40,910 nucleotides of DNA from Beverwykella pulmonaria (taxonomy: Eukaryota > Ascomycota > Dothideomycetes > Pleosporales > Melanommataceae), in assembly GCA_001599595.1 (NCBI GenBank), contig BCHH01000001.1:5177801-5218710 (forward strand). Reading direction: 5' to 3'. Below the pieces are notes generated by a model that worked only from the letters and a program-made list of their open reading frames with translations, did no database searches and was not told where the DNA came from. Below, in pieces: positions 1 to 11,900 of this stretch. How positions within the stretch are numbered: position 1 is the stretch's first letter; each line of letters starts with the position of its first letter. The position numbers were made by a program, and so were the translations under genes.

Positions 1-150
1 CAAAGAGGAAATATATAAGGAGGACAGTTTCCTATGTTATGTTTGCTCTTTGTAGTCAACTCAAATAACTTCACTTGTCTCTTACCTAGATTGATACAGC
101 AAGTTAGTTAGTCAATTTATTGATTGGATTTACCACCCCTCTGTCTTATA

Positions 151-396
151 TCATTGTCTTCGAACCTCACAGAATAATCCTACGACACCTACGCTTACGC
201 ACCGCCTTAGTACGGACCGGACCCAGTAAGTGTTCACCTCGTATAACACTTGCCCAAGCTTCCTGCAATATTTGCCCTCAAACCACTTGATAATATCCTT
301 TTGTCGCAGTTTTGGTGTCGTTTCAGTGTAGTAGCAGCAGATCTCCTGCCTCTCAGCATTAGAAATAGGCCTTAGAGCTATTTTAAGTGTGTTCAA
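151..396 (-). pseudogene. Pogo/Fot1-type transposase N-terminal fragment
   Basis: This 81-residue open frame resembles the helix-turn-helix DNA-binding start of pogo/Fot1/Tigger transposases. It has an 'AERQEIC' first helix followed by a 'KDIIKWFEGKY' segment, matching the family pattern of 'eqR..I' then 'qkel..WF...f'. Full transposases are about 500 residues and carry a DDE catalytic domain. Here the frame stops at 151, and the remaining 150 bases to the window edge show no continuing transposase in any frame. I therefore read it as a truncated relic, presumably non-functional. Family assignment is from remembered motif pattern only. Confidence 0.55.
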
Positions 397-542
397 TACG
401 GCGATTTTTGGTGTTTGGTAGCCGATTTATCGAGCATCGGGGTAAGGTAATTTTTTTAGTGGGAGATAATTTTGCCAAGGCAGTAGAATCGCCTAAGCGA
501 ACATATCGCCTAGTCGGCGATCGCCGAAGCGGGACTCGACTG
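397..542 (-). mobile_element. Possible 5' end of the pogo/Fot1-like element
   Basis: Upstream of the transposase fragment, the minus strand reads TA then CAGTCGAGTCCCGC from 542 downward. Insertion at a TA dinucleotide with a terminus starting CAG is typical of Tc1/mariner-pogo elements. The sequence between is rich in short GGCGAT/ATCGCC self-complementary words (about 480-535). The opposite terminus is not visible, so the boundary is a guess. Confidence 0.3.
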
Positions 543-544
543 TA

Positions 545-2674
545 CCGTAATTACACATCTTTACGTTTTTTCAGAGAAAATGAACCGAAACCGACCAATC
601 GTCGGACAAGATCAGCACAGGGTAGGTGAAGTTTTGTTCCCAGAGTCTGCGACCAGGCTGACAAGTAAATCGTTACCGGTGAATTACAGTGAGAGCCCAG
701 ATCATACATGCTACGCGTAAATAGCCCGGCAACAGTGCTTCAACGACGAGACATGAGAGGGGGTCTAGAAAGGGCTGGACGATAGGATTTGGTTTATAGG
801 ATAGGACGGGAATGGCGGACCAAAGAAAGCAACGCGCTCCGTAGAGATGATCCCGCTTGGTCTAGATGGCAGGTGGTAGGCAAACCTGAGGGAGGCAGCG
901 CAAAAAGTGACGCGGTGGTAGCGCGGCATCATGGTGGCTGTGCACGGCTCGGGAGGATAGAGGTGGTCCCTGCGCTTGCCCCTGCACAACATCAAAGCTC
1001 GAATCGGAACAGAGTTCGCCTCAAATTATTCGGTTATTTGAGTATAAAGTCAAAGGTTTGTTCGTAAACTTCATGAAAACCAAATATTGTTGGATTATAT
1101 CTCTCGAGCTTGCAGCGCTCTTCTTTTCTCAGATGCAAAACTGTCCGCACATTTTGCGCATATATGCTTATATTCATCATGCCAGGTCCTTCTGTTGAAG
1201 TCATCACAACCATCGTGATAGGAGGCCCATCGCTGCTCATCGCTATTCTCACGTGGTTGGAGGCCAGGCGAAGAAGGTCTGGGAGACACCGTTTGTTGAC
1301 CTGTTCCAAACAGGGTTACTTTTGCTAAGAATATACCTGAATAAGATGCAGAAAACGACGATATTGAAAGGAACATCGAAACCCGGCTCCCGACTACCGG
1401 CAATTTATACTACAACCCAGCGTCACTAAGTCACGCATACCAAGTGCCACAGATGTCAGTGCCTTTGGCCATAGGATACCAGCGGAGGACAACTGTTGTG
1501 TCAACATTCCAGGAAAAGGATGAGCAGGTTTGGATACAGGATATGAAAAGGTGACAAGGAGAACTTTAATAATGGAACACACGAACAAAACTTAGCGGCC
1601 CTGACTGAATATCTTGAGCCCCTCTCAATGGACTACAGCAAGGTTGGGTGTAATAGAGATATCCAGGCTTCTTGAGTCGCAGGTCCTATTTGAAGATAAA
1701 AAAAAGTGCTTGTGTTGAGGGACATGAGCGGAGTATCTTGGAAGTCTCCTAGGGAGGGGTGGCGCCGGTAGGCAGAAGCTTACGGTTTCAATAATAACTA
1801 AAATGGCCCAACTTGCAAAGCAACGACAATGAGATACTTGTAAGCCAAGCTATTCAGGCATAAAATGCTAGAAGCAACGTGCACTGCTGGAGGAGTCCTC
1901 GGTGAAGGGGATTAATTAACATCAGGTGAGCCTGCTAGTGGACCTCGTGACTTTAGCACTCCTCTCTACCTCCTCTACGCCATGAAATTCTTAAAAAGAA
2001 CGCAATAGTAATGAAACAGGCCCTACAAAGAGAGCGTAGAGGGTGGGGCAAGGCATCTTCAACCCAATGACAGCAAGAATACATTCACGGCCAATCAGAG
2101 GCTAAGAATCAAACTCTCTATCAAATAAGATTTGGAGACCTGCGACCAATGATAGCGAGCCTTAGCGAGTATTGTGAGTTTCCCGAGGGCTATCGAGCTG
2201 TGTGCTTACTGGTCACGTTACATGAAACTCCATATATATGGTCTCTCTGAACCCCTGAGCATCCTCAAGGATTCATCTCTTCCCTCTATATTTAGGAATT
2301 GAGCCTATTCCCCGGATCATCTAATCACTCTATACCCTGCTAGTGTTGATCTCACAGTAGTGCAGCAAATAATAGAATAGGATAGAATAGAATAGCATAA
2401 AATACGTAGATAGGTTACCGCTTCAGGCACTTATGAAATCGATGAGGCTGTCATCTAGTCCGACATCACGTTACTCTGCTACAGATCTCTCTGTGGGTGA
2501 GTTCCTTCCGGCGTGTACGGACCCCTATCGTCGCCCCATCGTCTATTTTCGGATAGCTGCACAACGCCCAGCGTAGTAGCTCCTCCGCTACATATCCATT
2601 TGAATATAGAACTAACACTTATATACCTACCACCTACTTAGCCCCGAGAGCCAGGTTCCCCAAAGGATAGTATC
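545..2674. other. Gene-poor spacer
   Basis: No frame here has both coding-like length and a recognisable motif. A start at 1179 opens 50 codons with one hydrophobic segment followed by Arg-rich residues, but nothing supports a gene. An AATAG/GATAG-rich low-complexity run lies at about 2367-2402. The stretch just above 2675 is the 3' side of the polyamine oxidase gene. Confidence 0.5.
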
Positions 2675-4413
2675 CTAAGATTCATCTACATTAAAGAAAG
2701 GACTAACTGCCAGTCCATTGGAGGCATTATACACTTCCAACGTCGTCGTCCCAGTCAAAAACCCATACTTCGTATAATTCCCACACCCACTCTCCACATT
2801 GACACACTTCTCTGTCAACTGGCCCGCAATCCTCTCCCCGGCTTCCCTTCCCTCAAACCACGCACCATGTAAGAACCCGTAGTACGCAGCCGAAGTATGC
2901 TCACCTGCAAAATAAAGCCTCTCAACGTTCGCACGGAGATTCTGATGCGCTTCGAGGGTAGTCCCGGGAGGCCAGTTCGAGTAGCTTCCATAAGACCATG
3001 GCGTGAGACTCCAGCGCGGGTACATGAATGCGATGGGCTCGGGTATTTCAATATCAGGGAACATCTCGCGGAGAACTTCCATCAGTTCTGCCTTTGTGGT
3101 TTCGTCGTCTTGGGCTTCGATGCGGTATGACTCGCGACCTACCACTGTGGCGAATATGATATTGGAGCCGGGCATAAAACCTTCCGTCGACAAAGATTGC
3201 CACACAGGGTAGTAACCGCGCATTGTAGGCGAAGCGTAGAGGAAGAACTGGGTGTCTGGATCCCAAAACGTTTCGTTGAACTGGAGGAAGATCTTCGTAT
3301 AGGTGCCCATCTGGAAGTTTGCGATGGAGGTTTCTTTCCAGTCTGGCAATTCAGGTTCAAATGTCACCGCGTCGTTCTGCAGGACGCCGAGGGAGAAGGT
3401 GCAAATTGCGTAGTTGGCTTGCACACAGCTCCCGTCTTTCATGGTCACGGTGACGCCGTCACTTGAGTAGGCGATATCCGTAACGATTGTGTTGAGGAGC
3501 AAGCGTGTGTCGTTAGGTTGGAGGAAGGTAGATGCAACGCCTTTGATCAGAGCATTGAAGCCGCGCTGATCAGTGACAAAGTTGTTCTCTTCGGAGAATT
3601 GGTAGAAGGTCTCATTGTATCCAGTGATTCCAAAAATGAACGATGACTCTTCTGGAGAGTAGGACGTCTCCCAATCCCATTCCCACCACTCCACTGCCTG
3701 AGCTGCCATGTTCTTCTTCGGCTTCCAGCTCGCGAGGCTGATCCCTGCGCGCATGTTTTGGTCCTGAAGATTCTCGGTCAGAAGCGTGCCCGCATTTTGC
3801 TCAAAGACACTCCAAGCGTCTTCGAAACCAGTAAGAAGATCTGTGTAGTTGACTGGACCCGTCTCGTTGTATGTGAGAATGGAGCCGTAATCTGAGTATG
3901 TGTTGGATATATTGTATTGCTTGGCAAACGTCCAGATCGGATTTTCCGGTCCGCCTTCAACTCCAAGTCCTTGAACCTGAAAGTGTGGTTAGTCTCTGTT
4001 ATGAATTCAAGATGTTACGCATTGGCGTACCCAATTGGCCCCCAACTCAATCACATACGGATTCCCATCCGCATCCTCTCCAAAAGTGGTATGAGCCATT
4101 CGACCGCCAATATCTCCATTGTACTCAATGATCAAAAAGTCCGATATAGACTGGTTTGATAGAGCTTGCTATAGCACAAAATTAGATCATGGTGCACTCA
4201 AAGGAGAGTGACTACAATACCGCAGCTGTGATTCCGGCAACGCCTCCACCTCTTGGATCAGGTCAGTTATGCTTCTTTCAGGCGCCTGTAGATTACTAAC
4301 AGGATGGCAACGCTGGTCTTCCGACACGTGCTGTTGTACCCTCGAGACTGGGAAGCCGGAGCTGCGAGGGTTCCCCATGACCAAAGAGCAAACAGGGCAT
4401 ATCTGGAGAGCAT
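2675..4413 (-). CDS. Secreted flavin-containing polyamine oxidase
   Basis: FAD-dependent amine oxidase that would oxidise polyamines, releasing H2O2 and an aminoaldehyde. The spliced model has four exons: 4413-4301, 4251-4221, 4168-4031 and 3976-2675, with GT..AG introns of 49, 52 and 54 bp, giving 527 residues. Residues 1-18 form a signal peptide (LFALWSWGTLAAPA), so the protein is probably secreted or vacuolar. The dinucleotide-binding motif is GGGVAGITAA (residues 39-48), followed by IIEYNGDIGGR and ELGANWVQGLG, the usual FAD contacts. The C-terminal FAD signature is YFAGEHTSAAYYGFLHGA. The start at 4413 is chosen because only it yields signal peptide plus intact Rossmann motif. The short second exon (31 nt) splits the FAD motif. 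Several NxT/S sequons suggest glycosylation. Substrate specificity is inferred. Confidence 0.93.
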
Positions 4414-5620
4414 AATGACAGACTTGGGTGCGAGAGAAGAGGGGCGTTGAAAGAAAGTTTACCGAGGGAGCAGCTGCAGCAATCTAAATAGCAACCATGG
4501 CACTGCATGGATATTGACATCCTCGTGCAGGTACAATCCACAGCCAATGTCATAGTTCCCAAGCCGGCGGGTATCATGATAAGCCGGGGAAGGGGTTACT
4601 CGGCACTAGGCTTCATGGAGCAGCTCCATGCGCCGGGAATTAACCCAAGCAAGCATGGAGCGGGAACGCGCGTGTCTTTGAGAGAGAAAGGACGTGGGGA
4701 GAGATAAGGAGGGAAGGAGATGAGATCAGAGAGCGCGTGGACATGCTAGATCGGATGGATGAAGCGATCCATGGATAACAGCGGGACGTTGAGCTGCAAA
4801 CATGCGCCCGAGCGAGGCGGTCCAGAAGTGACAAATGCCACATTGTCAATGGGAGCGTGTCTCCACGATCTGAGAAAAACTGGAGCCTACGAGGTAGTCT
4901 AGATGTTCTGGGTGAAAGATGGCTGTTGTGTGGAAGGTTAATAAGTCGTGCAAGTCTGACCAAGGGTCGTTGAAAGTTGGCGACGCTTGGCGTTTTGGGG
5001 AGCTCTGGAACTCGACTTTTTTTCCATGCAGCACCAGCTTTCTGTATCTTTGTTCCTACCCGCCTACCTTTGTATGACTGAAAATCAACATCAACACCGT
5101 ATTGGAAGAATCAATTCCCGTTTCTGGACGTCCACGAGAAGTATGCGATGTCACGAGTGCGGGGTTATCGAGTTTTCCATGCTATGCAGCTTGAGCTGCA
5201 AGCCACTGATAAAGCTTCTCCAGACGCCCTCTCTTCTTGGTCGCATCAATTGATCCCCATCTTATCATCGCTCGCACATCTTCATCTCACGAGAACGCCT
5301 TCCAATCTACAAACTCAAACAGTAGCAACATCCACCTCAGCCTAAGTACGGCAACAATTTCCACCATGTAGCTGAGTAGCAGAGCGCGTCTCGATCAAGG
5401 TATTTTCATTAGCAGTCGCATGAGACCGGTGTTCGCCAGTCGTCTCTCTGCGCAACCCACCCGGAGCTCCGGTCTCGGTGGGTAGCGCAGTGGGCTGGTT
5501 GGCGATCTGAGAAATACGGTTCAACTTGATCAGGATAATACCTGCGAAAGGACCCCATGCATTGCTTCCGGGTCCGAAATGTCGCTGCTGATATTGTCTA
5601 GGTCTTGATTTTCGATTCCG
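4414..5620. other. Divergent intergenic region
   Basis: This 1.2-kb spacer separates the divergently transcribed polyamine oxidase and NCS1 permease and should hold both promoters. A GA-rich purine tract lies at about 4677-4735. No convincing gene or repeat was seen. Confidence 0.5.
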
Positions 5621-7511
5621 ATGGAGTCAGACGCCCAACGCTCGCCCTCCCAGACTGAGAAGACCTCGCGTATGGTCCTCGCACCGAACGACGATGGCTT
5701 GCCTACGAGCGACACTGGCGCGATAGCGAATCCAACTACCTTCGCCGGGAAGGCGCAAGTGCAATGGAAGAAGTTCGAGAAGCAGCTAGTGGCTTACAAT
5801 TTGGAGGCGCGCGGGATTCAGCGCGTAGAGCCAGATGAACGCCATGACCTGCGCTTGCTGGGATACACTCAGATTGCCGTGCTATGGTTCTCTATTAATT
5901 TGGCGGCGAACAACATCACGCTAGGTATGTTGGGGCCAGCTGTCTTTGGCTTGGGGTTCCTAGATTCGAGCTTGTGTGCGGTGTTTGGCATGCTCGTTGG
6001 GTGTCTTCCCGTGGCGTATATCGCTACCTTTGGTCCAAGAAGCGGAAACAGGACCATGATATTCGCTCGGTCAGTGAACTCTTGGGAAGCCTGGAACTAC
6101 CCACTGACTCAATATGCAGTTACATCATGGGCTGGTGGCCATCAAAGCTTGTCGTCATCCTGAACATCATTGTGCTCTTGGGATACTGCTTAATCGACTG
6201 CGTTGTCGCTGGCCAAATACTATCAGCCGTGGCCACTAGCAACATGTCTGTTGCAGTCGGGATCGTGGTTGTTGCCATCATCACGTGGGGAATCACTACC
6301 TTTGGATACCAAGTCTTCCACTACTACGAACGATACGCCTGGCTACCGCAGATGATTGTCCTCTGCATTCTCGCTGGAGTCGCTGGTCCAAATTTCAACA
6401 TCTCCTCCGTCTCAGAGGGCGATCCAGCAACGCTTGCAGGGAACCGCCTCTCCTTCTTCGGGATCAATCTAGCAGCAGCAATTACCTATAGCGGTGGAGC
6501 TGCCGACTACTTCGTCTACTACCCTGAGTATACACCAAAATGGAAAATCTTTGCAGTCACTATGCTTGGACTCTCCTTGAGCTTCACGTTCGCCTTCCTC
6601 ATTGGTATCGGCCTTGCCTCCGGAATGATGACGAACAATGCTTGGGAGAACGCATACCATGTCTCACAAGGTGCGCTTATAGTCGAGGGTTTCCGCCCCT
6701 TGGGAGCGTTTGGTAGCTTCTGCGGCGTCATTGTGGCTCTAGGCTTAGTGGCGAACCTCATCCCACCGACCTACTCCTCCGGCATCGATGCCCAGATCCT
6801 CGGTCGCTGGGCCGCTCTTGTGCCCCGCGTGATTTGGAACACCATCGGCGTCGTCATCTACACCGTCTGTGCGCTCGCTGGGCGCGGTCACCTTGCGGAA
6901 ATTTTCACCAATTTCCTCGCGCTGATGGGGTATTGGGTGTCTATCTGGATCGGCATTACGCTTGAAGAGCACTTCATTTTCCGCTACGAGACTGGTTTCA
7001 ATTGGCTTGCTTGGAACGAGCAGAACAAGTTGCCGTTGGGGATTGCAGCGCTGATTGCGTTTTTGGTGGGGTGGGTGGGGGCGATATTGTGTATGGCGCA
7101 GGTTTGGTATATTGGGCCGATTGCGAAGCTGGTTGGGGAGTATGGGGCTGATGTAAGAGAACAACTTCGGGGGAGAAATTAGGAACGTGTTTACTGACTG
7201 TTGTGCGTAGATGGGAAATTATGTTGGGTTTGCCTGGGCCGCATTGGTGTTCCCGTTTCTAAGGATGTGGGAGCTGAAGAGGTTTGGGAGGTGAGTGTCT
7301 CTTCGGAGTCACTAACGCACGCATCTCTGGACATATTGAGGTCTATTGGATGCGTGCACTCTATAAGAAGAGGAATGTGGATCGCTTGAACGAGAATATA
7401 GCGAATTCGGAGCTCCGTTCTGAAATTGTGGCACAATCTTTGCCCAACCCTCCCGAGAGAGCGGCAATCGCAGCGGTGGGTCGCTCTGTATCCCAGTTCA
7501 ACTCAAACTGA
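5621..7511 (+). CDS. NCS1-family purine/cytosine permease (Fcy2-like)
   Basis: Plasma-membrane symporter of the nucleobase:cation symporter-1 family. Exons are 5621-6069, 6120-7152 and 7211-7290, then a last exon from 7341. A TGA lies in frame shortly upstream of the ATG, fixing the start region. The charged N-terminus (about 80 residues) precedes roughly 12 hydrophobic segments. Family hallmarks include FGPRSGNRTMIFAR joined to YIMGWWPSKL across intron 1, SGGAADYFVYYPEYTP, GYWVSIWIGITLEEH, and EYGAD joined to MGNYVGFAWAALVFP across intron 2. The C-terminal cytoplasmic tail is clear in the frame ending at 7511 (VYWMRALYKKRNVDRLNENI). However, canonical splicing of intron 3 (7291-7340) lands one base out of that frame and stops at 7389. 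Either the tail is replaced by 15 residues or a one-base indel is present. The exact substrate (cytosine, adenine, other) cannot be told. Confidence 0.93.
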
Positions 7512-8952
7512 ATAATTCGTTTTATCTAAGTTTTACTCGGCCTGATCTTGTCTCACATTATATCCTCGTGAATATCTTGAATTTCAGTACACCGGACACG
7601 TGTGCTCGTCAGGCGGCTCATCTGGTCATCGTCTTTCAAGTCCCCTTTATGAGCCAACGCTATTGTGTGATCTCACGAAGCTCTCGTATATTCTTGTCTT
7701 TAGCCCCTCAAGGGCAGTCGGGAAAGATACCTCCAAAGTATCACCCTTAGAAGCCAATCTCCCTCACATTCCCGAGCGCGGCTCCTAAAAAGACAATTTC
7801 TTTTTAGAACCTACATATACCATGCTCAGGCATACGCCTAGATGCAGCTCCTATGCAGGGGTGGTCATAGACCCTGGTCGAATAGATGATGTGACCTCTG
7901 CATTTTCCGAAAATATCGTTCTATTTATCACTCCGGCCTGCAGGAAGTAGGTAGTTTGGTTGTGGAATGCTTGTATTGGGGGCCAGAGCTCGTCTCGCCT
8001 CACGTAATTGACCGATAGGCTCAGGCTCCTACTCAGGCTCGTGATAGGCCCCGTGAGCGTTGTGCTTGCCTTGAAGCTTGCCGTGAGCTTAGCAAGACAG
8101 GCCTATCAGAGTAGAGATAGTAGAGCTTCTCTATCGATCAGTGAGGTGTTGATCCCCCTGAACGGAGACCGAGACGAAGCTGGGAGATGCTATCTAAAAA
8201 ACAAAAACAAAAAAACAATGCTAAAGGGGACGGCGGGTGGGTGATTCAAATCGTCGATCAAGCGTCGCGTGAGAGGCTTGATGAGATGAGCTCACATGAG
8301 GTAGATGTGATGAGGCTGAGATATCTCGTCGCGAGAATTCTTGTAGATGAGGTGCTTGGCAGCCTAACTGTAAATAGAACAATACATTTGTGCAGTGGTG
8401 GTGTGTGCCGGATCATGCGTGATATACTATGTTTTTTTCCCGCATGTAACTTGTAATCAAAGTGATCTAGAAAATAGGAAAATCCGGGTAAAGTACTCAT
8501 ACCCTGTACAGTATCTACTCTAGAAATTACAGCTATCCGCCAACAGGTGTTGGGTGGTTGAGACGGGACTAGAATTGGATTGTGGAACGGGCGAGTCCTG
8601 TCGTTTTGAAGCTTAGAGAGGTAGAGGTGGGATCGGAGAGCCGCGCAAGATGCAGATACAGACCACGGGTGTGATGGAATGGTAGATTGAAGAGGTTCCT
8701 GAAGTCTGTTGCTTTTGAAGTACGGATGTGGAAAAAGAGAGAGAATTGTGCGAGCGACATATATAGTAATACAAGATATATACGCCTCTGGGCTGTCAAA
8801 TGACCTGTTTGTCTACCCATGGCAAAGGAAAGTTTTTAACGTGGTCCCAACAATGCGCTTGCGTGTGACCAATAACTCCGGTTCAATGTCATGTACATAT
8901 TCATATCTCCTCCCCTAATTTTTACCCCTCTCTCTTCATCCAAGCCACGGCC
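7512..8952. other. Intergenic spacer, 1.4 kb
   Basis: The spacer lies between convergent 3' ends of the permease and the GH47 gene. An imperfect inverted repeat lies at 8029-8114: CTACTC (8029) pairs with GAGTAG (8109), and GATAGGCC (8043) with GGCCTATC (8100). An A-rich run lies around 8196-8216. Short frames in the region are not coding-like. Confidence 0.45.
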
Positions 8953-11900
8953 TCAGAGCACAATCAAATTTTCAATCCTCACCCCCTGACTCCTAAAATA
9001 ATATCTCCTCCTGACGCCCACAGCTTGCGCTCTCCTCAACAAAGCCATCGTTTCGTCCCCACCGCGGACCATGATGAGTGGGATGGGGTTTGGACGGGGG
9101 AGGCCCGAGGGCGTGTATTGGGATTCGTCGAGGAGGGGTTGAATGAGGGCGTTGTAGGGTTCGTCCCGATAGGGTGGCGGGGGTACCGAGTTGGAAGGAG
9201 GGGTTGTGGACTTTTTCTTGTTGGACATCTTGGAGTTGGGAGAAGAGTGTTGGGGAGTAGAAGCTGGCTGATCCTGAGGCGAGGGTGGTGACGCAGCGGA
9301 GGAGGGGTTGACAGGGTCTTCAGCGTGACGTTTGCCCATTCGTCCTTGTCCTTGGCGCTTTTCCTCTACCCCTGCTTGTTCGACATCCGCGCCCCCCTGG
9401 ACATTATGCTCTGGATTCTTCTCCCAAACTGAGAAATCATATTGTGATTGTTCATGCTCAGGATACGACACTACAACTACGAGCTGGAGCGACGCACTAT
9501 CAGGTGGAAAAGCGGGAATATTATGTAGCTTGGCCGAGAAAGAGCAGCCCCCTCGCGGTACCACAATGATCTGATAAGAGCGCGGGATATCAATGGGAAG
9601 GCGCTCGTTGCAGAGATTGTTCGGATTGACGTATATACTAGTCCAGCTCAGGGGATTCGAGTCGCTGTATGTAAGCTCTGGATCTGGTATATCTGGCAAC
9701 GGCGCAGAGCCCGGTCCTGTTGGTAATGTGCCGGCGATGGCAGTGCGTAGAATATGAGGTAGATCTTGTTGCTTCTTCGGGAACGACGAGGGGGATAGAG
9801 ATGTAGTCGATGGTGATGGTGGGTTGAGGAGGCTCTGCAAGGATGCAAGTAACGAGGAGAGATATGAAGGCTCCGATGCCAAGGCATCCGGATCAACATC
9901 TACTTCGAAAGTCTCCATCATGTCGATATCTGACATGCTTGCATTTTCACTGAGTGCATCTTCGAGGAGATCAGTCAGCGCCCGCGATGATGTTGTCATG
10001 ACAGGGAGGGGCAGCGCATCGATGACTAAATCAAAGGTCTGCGCGTCTCGTGTGCGCGTGAAGAATGGATCGAGTGGGTTGAAGCTCTCGATAGTAGAGC
10101 GAGACATGTAAACCTTTTCATCCCGACCAAGAGCGACGTTTGAGATAGCATATATACGGAAGTGTTCGTCAAAGTCGAGCTCCGTTCCTCCAGGGAACGA
10201 GTCGGGCTCGCGTATCATGCCGAGCCGGAGACCGCTCATCGAGTTGACGAGGATGCCTTCGTGAACTCGTTGCATTGTGTTTTGTAGTGTATTTGGTAGG
10301 TTAGGAAAGGATAAGTCAAAGGTGGTGCGGACGGCCATCTTGGAACTCATGGGATTATGTGGAATGAGCTCGGGTGGGAGGGTCCAGGGATAGTAGGTGT
10401 AATTGGAGGGAGATTGGATGTCTGAGATAGAAATACTGGGGTGATCTGCAGTGAACTCAACTAGTGGCGAATCGAGAGTCGTAATAGTTGGCATTTGGTG
10501 CAGCCGTGCTAGGCTGGCTGCATGAAAAATATCAGATCTGGCAGCTGTGGCAGATATGCTGAACGGAACGGGTGCTGGCGGGAAGGGACACATTCCAGGA
10601 GCAGGCTGCCACTCAGGGGTGGGAACATCATTGCGCGTAGGTTTGGATGGTCGTAGACGCTTCGGGATGATCAAAGGATGGCCTTCTGTAGTAAATACAA
10701 TGGGCGCATCCACAGTGTTCAGCGGGTGCGATGGATCAAATAGCAGGAAGAGGTACTTGACTGTTTCTCCCAGGAAGAAACTTTCCATGCGGTCACTCAG
10801 CTCTCCAGTGCGTACGTCTTGAAGCCCAGCCCATCCACATTTAGTCCAGCACCGTCTTTTAATGTCTCGAAGCACCATCTCGCCGACGTGTAGGTACCAT
10901 GGATCGTCTGTCGCTCGATAAAGATACCACGTTGACTCAATGAACTCCGGACGGCCACCCCACCAACGTAGACCACTTTCAATGTTTCCAGTTGCGGTTG
11001 ACCATCTTTCAGGCATGGCAGAATATCTCGTCCAAAGCGCAGTATATAGCAGATGCGTTTCGATCGCCTCGTCAAGCTCTCCAGCGAGTGTCAGAAGACC
11101 CTGGTAATAAGCGCTCAAGCTGTCGATCCAGAACGCCCGCATAGCGCCAGTGTATAGATCAACTTGTATATAGTGAGGATGCTGGTGGGTTGCCCCGCGA
11201 TAGACATGACGTTTGATGCCCTCGTGGGCATCTAGCCAAGCTTTGAGGAATGCATCTGGCGAGTCGGTACCGGGATTTTTGACGTCATACGGCAGCCCCG
11301 ACAGCAGAATGTGCGACTTGAGGGAGTACTCGAAGAAGCTGTCAATGCCCGCTCCGATTCCTGTGTACGGAGACACCCACTGACCAGTTTCGGCATCTAT
11401 GCCAGCTCCGATTAATCCGATACTGCTCCTTCGGTGCCACACTGCCCAGAAGGCTTTTTTTGCAGCAATCTCAAAGCGTGGATCACCTGTCAGCCGACTC
11501 AAGGTAGAGAACTCGAGGACGAGACTCCCAGCCCCAGCGCTACATGTTTCGGTAATTTCGCCTTTGTCATTGGGATCCTTCTTGCACTGGCCCTGTTCTG
11601 CATCATTATTGTAGGGCGAATTGGCATAGAAATGTACACCATGGCGAAGGTTGACCCTGGGATAGGGCAGACCAGTCGGAGTGTAAAACGCTGGCATCAG
11701 CCGGTCAGCGAGATCCGTTGCCAGACGAAGAAGTTGTCCATCATAGACCAAGCCGTTACGCCAAAAGAGCCCTTCTCTTCTCTTCTTTTTTTGGACCTTG
11801 GGTTCATATCCTCGAATGGGCAGATCTCCCACCGCAAACAAGTGGGCGCTCAGCAATCCTCCCACGCCACGGATGACCGTCTCAAAGACCTGCACCTTGC

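Noticed and set aside
1179..1328. 50-codon frame with a hydrophobic segment and Arg-rich end
   Set aside because: Short, no splice partner and no recognised family; hydrophobic stretches of this length arise by chance.
8008..8456. Two overlapping + frames of 78 and 89 codons
   Set aside because: No motif and they overlap an inverted repeat; composition looks non-coding.
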